Source of the DNA: Chrysogorgia sp. JL179-B06
Taxonomy: Eukaryota > Cnidaria > Anthozoa > Scleralcyonacea > Chrysogorgiidae
NCBI GenBank assembly: GCA_035772405.1
Contig: JAYKKM010000010.1
Coordinates: forward strand, 1,135,501-1,199,500
Reading direction: 5' to 3'
DNA: 64,000 nt
The position numbers and the translations under genes are program-made. Below the pieces are notes generated by a model. That model was not told where the DNA came from. It saw only the letters and a list, made by a program, of their open reading frames with translations, and made no database searches. This document shows, piece after piece, positions 47,908-57,024 of this stretch (its first letter is position 1; every line of letters starts with the position of its first letter).

Positions 47908-49365
47908 ATGACAACTCCAACAGAGTCTGCGATACGTGCCTACTATGGGAAGAACTACGACAAGGTGATAAGGAACACAAAGATCGCTGTCCAGAAGGCA
48001 AAGTCAGATCTCATGAAGAGGTACCCACACGCGACGATGGACAAGTTTGAGTTTGACCCAGTTCAAACACAAGAAGGTGATGTAACGAGAGTGGACGTAT
48101 ACTTTCGAAACAGCGACATCATCTCGACCGACATTACCAGCGACACGTTCAAGAACGACCAAAGCATGTGGAAATGGCTACACAACAACGTGTCCTTCCC
48201 GAGGATATGGAACAGTGGTGGAACGGTGCAAAAACTTATCCACACGGAGCGAGCTGGGACTTCCGACGTAACATATCCTCCGTACATTCTCAACTACCCG
48301 GTCAACAACTTCCTCATCTACGTCGACGACAAGAACTCCTTTTCGTCTAGTCTCCCCAAGATAGTGATAGACACGAAGAAGCGTTTCCAAGATGGTCCGG
48401 ACGGGGACAATGTGAACACGGTGTGGACTCTGTCCAAAAGCTACTACCAAGCTATCACAGCGATGTACATAGCCACGTACAGGTCTGGAGTCTCACTACA
48501 AAACCTGACACCAAACCCGGACATCCCAAAGCAGATCACGAGTCTCATGAGGTTCCACGTGTACTTTACCATGAGGAGGGTCATGTTTCGTCTTGATAAG
48601 AGCGGTGTAGAAATTGCCAATATTCTCAGACTGTACGTACCAGATTGGAGGGTGTTAAGAAACAATCTTGCTCTGAGTGGACCTTGGGTTAACGACATCA
48701 AAGATTTGCAAGGAGACTACAAACGCTACTGCTCTCGAGTGAGCAACGGGATCACGGAGTTAGGTCAGGAGCTTCTTAACGAGTCGATAGAAGTCTATGT
48801 CTACGCGTTACTCGGCGCGCAAGCAAAGGCAAAGCAGTCGATCGTCGGTGGTCGTGCAAGTGCTCGCGAAGTCCAACAAGTCTTTAGGAACATCGTGGAG
48901 GATGCAGTCGTCCAGTATTCACCGAGCGTGTGGATTAATCTTATGAACAAAGCCATCAAGGACACGAACGTCAAGTTGGACATGGCAGTCACACCGAACA
49001 CGTGGTTGATACCGCGGAGCATGGTCTTGTTGAAAACACCTATTCCAGGGTACAACAACCTACTCAGAGAGTCGACAGAGACGAACATGAAATTTGGGTA
49101 CAACGACAAGCTCAACTTCTCCGAGCCCAAGGAAGCGGTAAAAACTCACTCTAGTGGTGGAGAACACCTTGAGAAATTTGACAAAGCAAAGGGAGACGTG
49201 ACAAAGCGCAAAGCAAAAGTCGAAGCAAAGGGCACGACGACTCCTCCTGCTCCTCCGAACACACCAACGACTCCGTCTCCTTTGGCCTCGTCGTCTTTGA
49301 CGTCTGCAACAAGTCCGGTGCTAGAGATGTTGGTAGGAGTGCTAGTGAGCAAATTTCTCCTTTAG
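47908..49365 (+). CDS. Conserved 485-aa protein with C-terminal anchor (Polinton 3)
   Basis: Homologue of the 496-aa protein of Polinton 1: AIRAYYGKNYDKVI, YFRNSDIISTDITSDTFKND, ILNYPVNNF and PNTWLIPRSMVLLKTPIPGY. A proline/threonine-rich stalk near residues 445-470 precedes a weakly hydrophobic C-terminus. ATG 47908 follows ACAAATAAA. The longer frame from 47752 overlaps the penton gene and is not used. Confidence 0.82.
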   Translation: MTTPTESAIRAYYGKNYDKVIRNTKIAVQKAKSDLMKRYPHATMDKFEFDPVQTQEGDVTRVDVYFRNSDIISTDITSDTFKNDQSMWKWLHNNVSFPRIWNSGGTVQKLIHTERAGTSDVTYPPYILNYPVNNFLIYVDDKNSFSSSLPKIVIDTKKRFQDGPDGDNVNTVWTLSKSYYQAITAMYIATYRSGVSLQNLTPNPDIPKQITSLMRFHVYFTMRRVMFRLDKSGVEIANILRLYVPDWRVLRNNLALSGPWVNDIKDLQGDYKRYCSRVSNGITELGQELLNESIEVYVYALLGAQAKAKQSIVGGRASAREVQQVFRNIVEDAVVQYSPSVWINLMNKAIKDTNVKLDMAVTPNTWLIPRSMVLLKTPIPGYNNLLRESTETNMKFGYNDKLNFSEPKEAVKTHSSGGEHLEKFDKAKGDVTKRKAKVEAKGTTTPPAPPNTPTTPSPLASSSLTSATSPVLEMLVGVLVSKFLL

Positions 49366-49372
49366 AGAAAGG

Positions 49373-49501
49373 ATGATGATGACGATAGTTTTTGTGAGCG
49401 AGCTCGTGAACTACTACTTCCCAGTCGAAAAACCAACTCTGGAGGAGGAGTGGGAAAGGGTTCTCAACCTGATCGATTCCATGTATAGAAAATGGCGGTA
49501 G
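49373..49501 (+). CDS. Possible 42-aa protein, paralogue of the 72-aa membrane protein
   Basis: Starts MMMTIVFVSELVNYYFPVEK and resembles the second half of the protein at 51640-51858 (ATIVFVSDLVEHYF, EEEWE, NLIDSMY against DLIDSMY). The resemblance across the whole frame argues it is or was coding. The first half of the longer protein is missing. Confidence 0.55.
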   Translation: MMMTIVFVSELVNYYFPVEKPTLEEEWERVLNLIDSMYRKWR

Positions 49502-49507
49502 TAATAA

Positions 49508-50251
49508 ATGAGCTTGTACCTTGGACACGACGAACCAAAGAGAGAGAAAGACGAAGCAAAACCTTACGAGACTGTTTTTAATGTGAACGTTAAAAACGCA
49601 AAGGTCACCTATCATAGCGCTTCAGGAGGAAGCACCAAAGTGGAGCAAATAGAAGACGGAACATCTCGTTTTCATCAAAACACGTACCTCAAAAGTCCCA
49701 CTGTAGATGTTGGCGCCGACTCTGTGAAGAATTTGGGAAATAACAGAATGGTCTTTGACTGTCCAGCGCTTATGAACACCAATGTTTCTATATTTATGGT
49801 TTTCAAGTTGTTGGCTACCCCGTCGTCCGGTGGTTATGGGTATGTTATTGGTAACGACAATGGGAGTCACGATAAATTTATAGGTTACAAGATAGGGTTT
49901 ACTAATCGACTATCGTACGGTGGGGGATGGCCTGTAAAGGAGTATAATTGTACACTACCCCCCGGTCTTGTAGGGACTGATAAACATCTCGTGTCTTGTC
50001 ACTGGTTGATGAAAGGTAGTCATGTGAGATGCAACGACACGGTGTTGTTTCGCTCAGCCTTTAACGCGAACATCAAGAGTACTGGCGCTCCGTTCGGGTC
50101 TATATTCTTCAACGAACGTTTCGCGAGTACGGAAAGAACAAAAGGTACGTCAGGCGAGATCTATGGTCTGAGAGTTGTGAAAGGTTTCTTGGAGGCGGAC
50201 GACATCTCAAGGATCAACAAGAGCATGATGTTGGAGTACAACATTTCTTAA
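49508..50251 (+). CDS. Fibre-like LamG/jelly-roll-type protein (Polinton 3), 247 aa
   Basis: The C-terminal 180 residues align with the Polinton 1 fibre-like protein (DNGSHDKFIGYKIGFTNRL, LPPGLVGTDKHLVSCHWLM, EIYGLRVVKGFLEADDI). The phage-fibre-like connector is absent and replaced by a short charged start. GTAATAAATG precedes it. Surface role inferred. Confidence 0.7.
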   Translation: MSLYLGHDEPKREKDEAKPYETVFNVNVKNAKVTYHSASGGSTKVEQIEDGTSRFHQNTYLKSPTVDVGADSVKNLGNNRMVFDCPALMNTNVSIFMVFKLLATPSSGGYGYVIGNDNGSHDKFIGYKIGFTNRLSYGGGWPVKEYNCTLPPGLVGTDKHLVSCHWLMKGSHVRCNDTVLFRSAFNANIKSTGAPFGSIFFNERFASTERTKGTSGEIYGLRVVKGFLEADDISRINKSMMLEYNIS

Positions 50252-50275
50252 AAAAGAGCTTAGAAGAGAAAGGAG

Positions 50276-50455
50276 ATGATAGACACACGTCCTCGGGTCA
50301 AAAAGGCGATGGCCGATGGTTGGAAGAGGTACCTGAAGGGTTTGCGAAAAAAGGCCGAGCGGCTCAAAGACGAAATTGAAAATGGCTTAAGGAGTTGCGA
50401 CGGGGTAGAAAGAGATGACCGAGAATACGCAGCTAACACCCGCAAAGGGTTATAA
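50276..50455 (+). CDS. Possible 59-aa basic protein
   Basis: Starts MIDTRPRVKKAMADGWKRYL and is lysine/arginine-rich for 35 residues. It occupies the place after the fibre-like gene where Polintons 1 and 2 have their arginine-rich peptides. Sequence similarity is weak. The end overlaps the next gene by 41 bp. Confidence 0.45.
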   Translation: MIDTRPRVKKAMADGWKRYLKGLRKKAERLKDEIENGLRSCDGVERDDREYAANTRKGL

Positions 50456-51335
50456 CCCAAAAGAACACATGATCTTTTCTGACCCTGTTTCGGGAGAGAT
50501 TCCAGACAGCAAACCAAAGATTGAGTTCAAGAGAATCAACATTTCCACTCGCAACGAGGACGGGACGGAGGGTGAACTCATCATCCCCACCGAACGCCTG
50601 TACTCGTTTGGAGTTTCAGAGAACACGAGTCAAGAGACCGGCAAGGTCACTGGCTTCACCTTTCCCCTGTGTTTGTGGAACCGCGATGGGGCAACAAAGG
50701 AGGAAGAGACTTGGATTAACACCTTTGACGCCATTGTCGACAATTGTATCGACCACTTGGTCGAAAACCGTGAAGAGATCGACCGATTCGAATTGGAACA
50801 TAGCGATCTAACCAAATCCAAGGGTGGACTAAACCCCCTCTATTGGAAAACAGAGAAGATTGAGGACAAGAAGACTGGGAAAACCGTTCTTCGAAGGGTC
50901 CCCGGTCGTGGTCCAACGTTATACGCAAAACTAATCTACCACAAAAAGCAAGACAAGTTCCTTACGCAGTTCTTTGACCCTGACAACAAACCGGTGGAGG
51001 TTCAGTCACTCATGGGAAAACACTGCTGGGCAAACGGTGCAGTGAAGATTGAGTCCATTTTCATTGGCGCTCGCATCTCCTTGCAAGTCAAGTTGTACGA
51101 GGCAGTCGTGGAGCCAAGCAAGATGGGGATGAAACGTCTCTTACCCCGTCGAGAGGCGAAGCCCAAGGTGGTCGAGTCCCAGTGTGAGACAGCCACAGCT
51201 GTCATGTTTGAAGACGATTCGTCAGACGAAGAAATTCTCTCAGAGTCAGAGGAGGAGCGTGAACGAACGAAAGAGTGGTGGGCAAAGAGAATTGCGCGAG
51301 CCAAACCAGGTGAAGCGTACGACACAGTCTATTGA
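50415..51335 (+). CDS. Putative single-stranded DNA-binding protein, DUF2738-like
   Basis: 306 aa. The centre (GPTLYAKLIYHKKQDKFLTQ, then GKHCWANGAVKIESIFIGAR and ISLQVKLYEAVV) matches my memory of the DUF2738 family of large DNA viruses, proposed to be a single-stranded DNA-binding protein. The C-terminus is acidic with a DDSSDEE tract, as in many such proteins. It would protect displaced strands during protein-primed replication. Neither Polinton 1 nor 2 has a recognisable homologue. Confidence 0.65.
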   Translation: MTENTQLTPAKGYNPKEHMIFSDPVSGEIPDSKPKIEFKRINISTRNEDGTEGELIIPTERLYSFGVSENTSQETGKVTGFTFPLCLWNRDGATKEEETWINTFDAIVDNCIDHLVENREEIDRFELEHSDLTKSKGGLNPLYWKTEKIEDKKTGKTVLRRVPGRGPTLYAKLIYHKKQDKFLTQFFDPDNKPVEVQSLMGKHCWANGAVKIESIFIGARISLQVKLYEAVVEPSKMGMKRLLPRREAKPKVVESQCETATAVMFEDDSSDEEILSESEEERERTKEWWAKRIARAKPGEAYDTVY

Positions 51336-51391
51336 GGATACAAGGTGATTTTTTATAAGCAAGGCTTATAAAACGAGACACGTCAAACGAC

Positions 51392-51616
51392 CTACTTGAA
51401 AGGGTCGTCTGGGATAAGCTTCTTTTGTTGCGCATATTTCACGGCGACCGTCCCAACACTGATTGCGACTGCAAGTTTCAATGTTCCCACGAGTGTGGTT
51501 GGCGTACTGAGAGGTTCTCCAAGAATCTTCTTTGACACCATACTAATTCCAACTCCTGCGGCGGTGTAGAGCAGAGTGTCGTACACCTCGTTCATTATTT
51601 CCTTTCGATCTGACAT
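51392..51616 (-). CDS. Small two-helix hydrophobic protein, 74 aa (Polinton 3)
   Basis: Homologue of 8606-8842: MSDRKEIMNEVYDTLLYT, KKILGEPLSTP, LKLAVAISVGTVAV and IPDDPFK. AATAAAAGG precedes the ATG. Function unknown. Confidence 0.85.
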   Translation of the reverse strand: MSDRKEIMNEVYDTLLYTAAGVGISMVSKKILGEPLSTPTTLVGTLKLAVAISVGTVAVKYAQQKKLIPDDPFK

Positions 51617-51639
51617 CCTTTTATTATAGAGAAAAGTTT

Positions 51640-51858
51640 TTAATCAAACACACCCCTCAGTCGTCTTTTATACATGGAGTCAATCAGGTCGAGAGCTATC
51701 TCCCATTCCTCCTCCTCCGGAGTTGGTTCTTCGATCGCGAAGTAGTGTTCCACGAGATCACTCACAAAAACTATCGTCGCCATACCAACTCCAATCCCTA
51801 TGGACATGTAGAACACAGTGTTATACACCTTGCTCACTATTTCCTTTTGATCTGACAT
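51640..51858 (-). CDS. Small membrane protein, 72 aa (Polinton 3)
   Basis: Starts MSDQKEIVSKVYNTVFYMSI, close to the start of the neighbouring 74-aa protein, so the two may be duplicates that diverged. Hydrophobic middle, acidic EEPTPEEEEWE tail. A short paralogue is at 49373-49501. The same AATAAAAGG leader as its neighbour. Confidence 0.75.
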   Translation of the reverse strand: MSDQKEIVSKVYNTVFYMSIGIGVGMATIVFVSDLVEHYFAIEEPTPEEEEWEIALDLIDSMYKRRLRGVFD

Positions 51859-51885
51859 CCTTTTATTACATGATAGAAAAGTTTT

Positions 51886-52254
51886 CTAATCAAAAGACTC
51901 AAGGTCTGAACAATCTTTGGCCTGGTCTGCATTGGAAGATGCTCTTGAACACGATGGAGTCACCATTGGAGCGTTTGCCTCCGAGGAGTCGAAGACGACG
52001 TGGCGAGGTGTGGGCTCGTCGCCACGTTTGAAATAAAAGTACAACCCTCCAGCGACACCAATCGCTCCGACGACATACCCGAGCTGACCAACAAGTTGGT
52101 AGCTCTCTCGTGGTCGGTATCCCTCGCTTTGCTCGAGTCTTTCTTGAGCCTTCTTCGCCTTTGCAGCTTTGCTAATCGCGGCGAGTCTCTTTCCTCCCTC
52201 AACCTTCTTCGGATCCTTTAGTTTCTCTGGTTTTTGAGCTGTGATAGTCTCCAT
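51886..52254 (-). CDS. Small single-pass membrane protein, 122 aa (Polinton 3)
   Basis: Homologue of 8866-9210: KLKDPKKVEGGKRLAAISKA block, then one membrane segment (GYVVGAIGVAGGLYFYF) and a polar tail. I chose ATG 52254 over 52296 because it aligns with the homologues' starts. Lies next to the 32-bp repeats. Confidence 0.82.
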   Translation of the reverse strand: METITAQKPEKLKDPKKVEGGKRLAAISKAAKAKKAQERLEQSEGYRPRESYQLVGQLGYVVGAIGVAGGLYFYFKRGDEPTPRHVVFDSSEANAPMVTPSCSRASSNADQAKDCSDLESFD

Positions 52255-52288
52255 CTTTATCTTACTAACTAAAGTTGTCTCAAAGATT

Positions 52289-52416
52289 TTGCTCAAAAGT
52301 TGCTACGCAGCAAAACCAATTTGCTCAAAAGTTGCTACGCAGCAAAACCAATTTGCTCAAAAGTTGCTACGCAGCAAAACCAATTTGCTCAAAAGTTGCT
52401 CAAAGCAAAGCTCACT
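52289..52416. promoter_or_regulatory. 32-bp direct repeats in divergent promoter (Polinton 3)
   Basis: TTGCTCAAAAGTTGCTACGC starts at 52289, 52321, 52353 and (partial) 52385, exactly 32 bp apart, followed to about 52460 by shorter GCTCAAAAGTTG units. Each full unit has an inverted repeat TTGCT-ACGC-AGCAA. It separates the minus-strand membrane genes from the plus-strand 138-aa and PolB genes, near the place of the heptamer array in the other Polintons. Confidence 0.85.
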
Positions 52417-52479
52417 AGAAAGTGAGCAAAACCGATTTGCTCAAAAGTTGCTCAAAAGTTGTGACAGTAAGATAAAGAT

Positions 52480-52896
52480 ATGGCAATGATGGCAGGAGGA
52501 CTATTCAATGCACTTGCGTTCGCAGGTGCGGGATTCCTTTTCAAACACCTTGAGGGAAACAAATATGGTGAAGAGATTAGTCGCCACAACCTCGCGATGG
52601 AGAAACTTACGCGGGACAGAGAATTATGGAACGAGGAAGAGGTGGCTCGCAGAGACAAAGTCGCGCGACTTCGTCTCGCCTTGTCGGACGCCAACCACAA
52701 CATCAACGACACGAACGCGGCTCTCGACGTACTTTCTGCTACGCTTCGCAAGACTGCGAAGTTCCGTAAGGAACCAGAGTTGAATGACTACTACACACCA
52801 TCACCGAAGATGCAAGAGTACTTGACGGTGACAGAGGGTATGATGTATGTAGGTGTTGGGTGGGTAGGGTACAAGGTGGTGGCAATTATGATCTAA
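52480..52896 (+). CDS. Small membrane/coiled-coil protein, 138 aa (Polinton 3)
   Basis: Homologue of 8182-8601: AGGLFNALAFAGAGFLF start, charged coiled coil with LSDANHNINDTNAALD, YYTPSPKMQEYL and a C-terminal hydrophobic segment. Conserved in all three elements. Function unknown. Confidence 0.85.
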   Translation: MAMMAGGLFNALAFAGAGFLFKHLEGNKYGEEISRHNLAMEKLTRDRELWNEEEVARRDKVARLRLALSDANHNINDTNAALDVLSATLRKTAKFRKEPELNDYYTPSPKMQEYLTVTEGMMYVGVGWVGYKVVAIMI

Positions 52897-52922
52897 GGAT
52901 AACAAAACACACCAACAAAAAC

Positions 52923-53270
52923 ATGTCACTCACAAAAGCAAGTACCAACTATCTAACCACCAGGGAACTGAAAGTCATCGTGAGAGAGAGAGGTGTTAGG
53001 CTAAAGCAAAAGGCGAAACATTGTGAGATTCTTGGAGCGTTGGGGATGAAACCTATCGATATCCCAAAGAGATACGACCATTGTAAGAAAAGGAAACTCG
53101 CCCAGGTCGTGGTCAAGACAAACGTGACCACTGGAGAGGAAACAAAGTTTGGGAGTATCACCGCATTAGCGAAGAGTTTGAGTCTCTTTCCAGGGTCTAT
53201 TACCTATCGGATAAGAACAAGGAAAAGTCTAGTCGTTGGCGACATTTCGTACACGTTTCGTAAAGAGTGA
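52923..53270 (+). CDS. SAP/NUMOD1-like DNA-binding protein, 115 aa
   Basis: The N-terminus (LTTRELKVIVRERGVRLKQK) resembles a SAP-like helix-extended-helix. The C-terminus (FGSITALAKSLSLFPGSITY, then R-T-R-K and a GDISYTF end) resembles the NUMOD1 helix-turn-helix found in homing nucleases and viral proteins. It has no nuclease domain. ATG 52923 is preferred over the frame from 52860, which overlaps the upstream gene. Only Polinton 3 has it. Likely a small regulator or DNA-binding accessory. Confidence 0.6.
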   Translation: MSLTKASTNYLTTRELKVIVRERGVRLKQKAKHCEILGALGMKPIDIPKRYDHCKKRKLAQVVVKTNVTTGEETKFGSITALAKSLSLFPGSITYRIRTRKSLVVGDISYTFRKE

Positions 53271-53340
53271 GATCACTACACATTTGATTTTTCCACTCAA
53301 AATCATATGAGGCTTAAAGACATAACCAACTCTTTAAAGA

Positions 53341-56300
53341 ATGAACAGTTTTAGAGCTAAACTTAGCAAATGGACCAACTGGTTTGTTGATCACACACCA
53401 GAGTCGATAAAAAGAGGGGTTACCTCTGCCTTCACTTCTCTAAGAGAGAGGGTAACCTCACTCTTCGAGACGGTCGAGCCTGAAGACGTGTTCTTCGACG
53501 TGCAAGAGCCACCAGAAGACATATTTTATGACGCCGAGGACCAAGTCATTCATAGGTCAGAGACGGCACTTTATGGTTTCTCAGACACATTCACAATCGA
53601 CGCACCTGAGGGAGTTGGTCCACAGACGTTTTTGGAAAACACAAAGACGCCTGTGATTGATCTTTGGAGTTACGAAGTGGAAAAGAGAAAGGGGCACAAA
53701 ACCAAACTCATCTTGGAGTGTGTCATGGTGAGAGCAACAGACGATGGAGATGTAGAGGCAACTGCACATTTTCACTCACTCATAACTATCGTGGTACCCG
53801 GAACTGACTCGGATGAGACCTACCTCAAAATGGTGGGAAAGATTTTGGAGAGTCTTGCGACATACTTGAAAAGAGGGAGTAGCTGGCGAGTGCTACGCGT
53901 TGTAAAGCTAGACGTGTTCATTGACACGTTTGCACCAATTAGTGGGTCGTCTTACATTCCCACACCAGACGCGTTGGTTAAGAAGAAAGCCATCATTAAC
54001 GTCCAAAACGAGAACGACAACGAGTGTTTCAAGTGGGCTGTGACTGTGGCGATGATGAACGAGAAAAAAAATGCAGAGAGACTCGACGAGGCTACGAGAG
54101 AGTTCTCCAAGAAGTTCGACTGGACAGACGTCACATCCCCCACACCTTTGAAAGACATCGAAAAGTTTAGCAAAAGGAACAACATTCCCATTAACGTTTT
54201 TGCCTATGAGTTTGGGATCGGTGTCTATCCTCTCCTTATCCAAGGGAACGGTCGTGAGACGATCAATCTCTTGTACATTACAGAGCAGGGTGAGGGTAAC
54301 AAAGTGAACAGTCATTACGTGTGGATTAAGAATATGAGCAGAATGGTCTCCAGCAAGATTAACAAACACCAGCACAAGAGACACTTCTGCTACAGATGTA
54401 TTAACAGCTTCAAGACATTGGAGAGTCTAGAAAAACACGACGAGTACTGCTCTAACGTGGACACCATTAGGACCCAGATGCCAAAGTGGGGGTCTACCTT
54501 GAAGTTCAAAAACTATTACAAAACACAAGACGTACCTTTCGTTATCTACGCCGACTTTGAGTCCTTTCTCGAACCTATTGAGGGACCAACCAACAACCCA
54601 AAGAAGAGCTCAACAACTCAATACCAACATCACACACCCTCAGGTTTCTGTTACCACCTGAAGTGCTTCGACGACACACTACACTGGGAAGAGCCACACC
54701 TATTCACCAAAACTAAAGACGACGAAGATCTGGGGGAGATCTTCGTGAAGAGTATTGAAGAGACGACAAAGAACATATACGACAAATTCAAGGTCACCAA
54801 ACCAATGGTGTTCACCGCGCAAGACAAATGGGCGTACGAAAATACAAAGGTGTGTTGGCTATGTGAGGAAGACTGGTCTAAGGAAAATAAGAGTGGTGTT
54901 CCAGACCACAAAGTACGTGACCACTGTCACTTGACAGGGAAGTTTCGTGGTGCCGCACATAGCACTTGTAACCTAAAATATAGACTACCAAAATTCATAC
55001 CCGTTATATTTCACAACCTGTCTGGGTATGACGCGCATTTATTCGTGAAAAGTCTAGGTGTGACCGAGGGAAAAATCACATGTATTCCAAACAATGAGGA
55101 AAAGTACGTCTCGTTTAGCAAAGACGTGATCGTAGATTCTCACACAGACAAGACTGGCAAGGAGAAAAACACCACAAGGGAACTTAGATTCTTAGACAGC
55201 TTTAAATTCATGGCTAGTAGCCTAGATAGTCTAGTTAAGAATCTCGACAAGACGGACTTGACAACGACAAAGAGGGTATTCGGTAAAGACTTTGACCTCG
55301 TGAGTAAGAAGGGTGTGTACCCTTACGAGTATATGACTGGATTGAAGAAGCTTGACGAGACAGCGTTGCCACCAAAAGACAAGTTCCACTCTAAGCTCAC
55401 GGACAGTGATATCACTAACAACGAGTACAACCACGCTAGGAACGTGTGGAAACACTTTGACATGACGACTATGAGGGAGTACCACGACCTATACTTGAAA
55501 ACGGACGTGATGTTACTCGAAGACGTCTTTGAAAACTTTAGGAAAGTGTGTAAAACCCACTACGGGTTGGATCCAGCCTTCTACTACACCTCACCCGGAC
55601 TGGCGTGGGACGCACTACTAAAGATCACTGGGATAAAGTTAGATCTGTTGACAGACATAGACATGCTGTTGATGGTCGAGGCTGGAATTCGCGGTGGAAC
55701 AAGTACTATAACGAAGAGACACGCAAAGGCGAACAATAAGTACATGGACTATCTTAAGGGTATGGAACACACAGGAGACAGTTTGTACGATAAGGAGAAA
55801 CCAAGTGTCTTTTTACCCTATCTAGACGCGAACAACCTTTACGGGTGGGCGATGAGTTTACCTCTCCCAACAGGCAACTTTGAGTGGATGACAGACTTTA
55901 GAGACTGGCGAGACGTACCTTGTATCTTGGAAGTAAACTTGGAGTACCCTGAAGAACTCCACGATCTGCACAACGAGTATCCTCTCGCTCCCGAACGAGT
56001 AAAGGTGGGTGACATAGAGAAACTTATCCCAAACCTAGACAACAAGACTAAATACGTGCTCCACAAGAAGAATCTAGAGTTGTACCTTAGACTTGGGATG
56101 AAACTAACCAAGATTCATCGTGGGATCTCGTTTGACGAATCCGCTTGGATGGGGGAGTATATTATACTCAACACAGACCTAAGGAAAAAGGCAAAGAACG
56201 CTTTTGAACAAGACTTCTTCAAGCTAATGAACAACAGTGTCTTTGGAAAGACCATGGAGAACATTAGAAACAGAGTGGACATACAGTTGGTGACAAGTAG

Positions 56301-57024
56301 AGAGAAGATGAGAAAACTAGTCGCAAAACCAAACTTCCACCATAGGTCAATTTTTGACGAGAACCTGATAGCCGTCCAGATGAAGAGAACCAAGGTAGAG
56401 TTCAACAAGCCGGTGTATCTGGGGACGTGCATCTTGGACCTCAGTAAGACACTGATGTACGAGTTTCACTACAACTACATCAAACCAAAGTACGGTGAGA
56501 AAGCTAGCCTGTTGTTCACTGACACAGACTCTCTCATGTACGAGATTCACACAGACGACTTTTACAAAGACATCAGTGGAGACGTAGAGGCAAGGTTTGA
56601 CACATCCGCCTATGGAAAAGACCACCCCTCTTGCATCCCAGTTGGGTTTAACAAGAAGGTGTTGGGGATGATGAAGGACGAGAACTCTGGAGAGCAAATC
56701 CACGAGTTCGCGGGGTTAAGATCCAAGTTGTACGCTCTCAAAACACTACGTGACGACAAGAAGAAGTGTAAGGGTGTTAAGAAGGGTGTAGTGGAGAGTT
56801 CGATCGTGTTCGAGGACTACAAGACTTGTCTGTTCTCTGGAGTGAGTCAGACAAGGTCAATGAACACGTTTAGGTCAAGGAAACACGAAATCTACACAGA
56901 GGCTATCAACAAGACCGCGCTAAGTAACAACGACGACAAACGGTATATTTTACCCGATGGAGTGAACACGCTGGCACTAGGTCACTACAAGATCATGACG
57001 AGAATAATTTTCGTGGACGAGTGA
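53341..57024 (+). CDS. polB: Protein-primed family B DNA polymerase (Polinton 3)
   Basis: 1,227 aa, complete. Domains: acidic N-terminal region; C2H2-like finger (HFCYRC, about 347); exonuclease I YADFES (about 402); HNH/zinc module DHCHLTGKFRGAAH (about 527); exonuclease II in FHNLSGYDAHLF; exonuclease III in YHDLYLKTDVMLLEDVF (about 714); polymerase A DANNLYGWAM (about 826), B KLMNNSVFGK (about 960), C DTDS (about 1058). Its C-terminus extends past the equivalent point in Polinton 1, ending before the terminal repeat. Confidence 0.95.
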   Translation: MNSFRAKLSKWTNWFVDHTPESIKRGVTSAFTSLRERVTSLFETVEPEDVFFDVQEPPEDIFYDAEDQVIHRSETALYGFSDTFTIDAPEGVGPQTFLENTKTPVIDLWSYEVEKRKGHKTKLILECVMVRATDDGDVEATAHFHSLITIVVPGTDSDETYLKMVGKILESLATYLKRGSSWRVLRVVKLDVFIDTFAPISGSSYIPTPDALVKKKAIINVQNENDNECFKWAVTVAMMNEKKNAERLDEATREFSKKFDWTDVTSPTPLKDIEKFSKRNNIPINVFAYEFGIGVYPLLIQGNGRETINLLYITEQGEGNKVNSHYVWIKNMSRMVSSKINKHQHKRHFCYRCINSFKTLESLEKHDEYCSNVDTIRTQMPKWGSTLKFKNYYKTQDVPFVIYADFESFLEPIEGPTNNPKKSSTTQYQHHTPSGFCYHLKCFDDTLHWEEPHLFTKTKDDEDLGEIFVKSIEETTKNIYDKFKVTKPMVFTAQDKWAYENTKVCWLCEEDWSKENKSGVPDHKVRDHCHLTGKFRGAAHSTCNLKYRLPKFIPVIFHNLSGYDAHLFVKSLGVTEGKITCIPNNEEKYVSFSKDVIVDSHTDKTGKEKNTTRELRFLDSFKFMASSLDSLVKNLDKTDLTTTKRVFGKDFDLVSKKGVYPYEYMTGLKKLDETALPPKDKFHSKLTDSDITNNEYNHARNVWKHFDMTTMREYHDLYLKTDVMLLEDVFENFRKVCKTHYGLDPAFYYTSPGLAWDALLKITGIKLDLLTDIDMLLMVEAGIRGGTSTITKRHAKANNKYMDYLKGMEHTGDSLYDKEKPSVFLPYLDANNLYGWAMSLPLPTGNFEWMTDFRDWRDVPCILEVNLEYPEELHDLHNEYPLAPERVKVGDIEKLIPNLDNKTKYVLHKKNLELYLRLGMKLTKIHRGISFDESAWMGEYIILNTDLRKKAKNAFEQDFFKLMNNSVFGKTMENIRNRVDIQLVTSREKMRKLVAKPNFHHRSIFDENLIAVQMKRTKVEFNKPVYLGTCILDLSKTLMYEFHYNYIKPKYGEKASLLFTDTDSLMYEIHTDDFYKDISGDVEARFDTSAYGKDHPSCIPVGFNKKVLGMMKDENSGEQIHEFAGLRSKLYALKTLRDDKKKCKGVKKGVVESSIVFEDYKTCLFSGVSQTRSMNTFRSRKHEIYTEAINKTALSNNDDKRYILPDGVNTLALGHYKIMTRIIFVDE

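Noticed and set aside
52289..52416. CRISPR-like array
   Set aside because: The 32-bp repeats are directly contiguous with no unique spacers, and the context is a eukaryotic mobile element.
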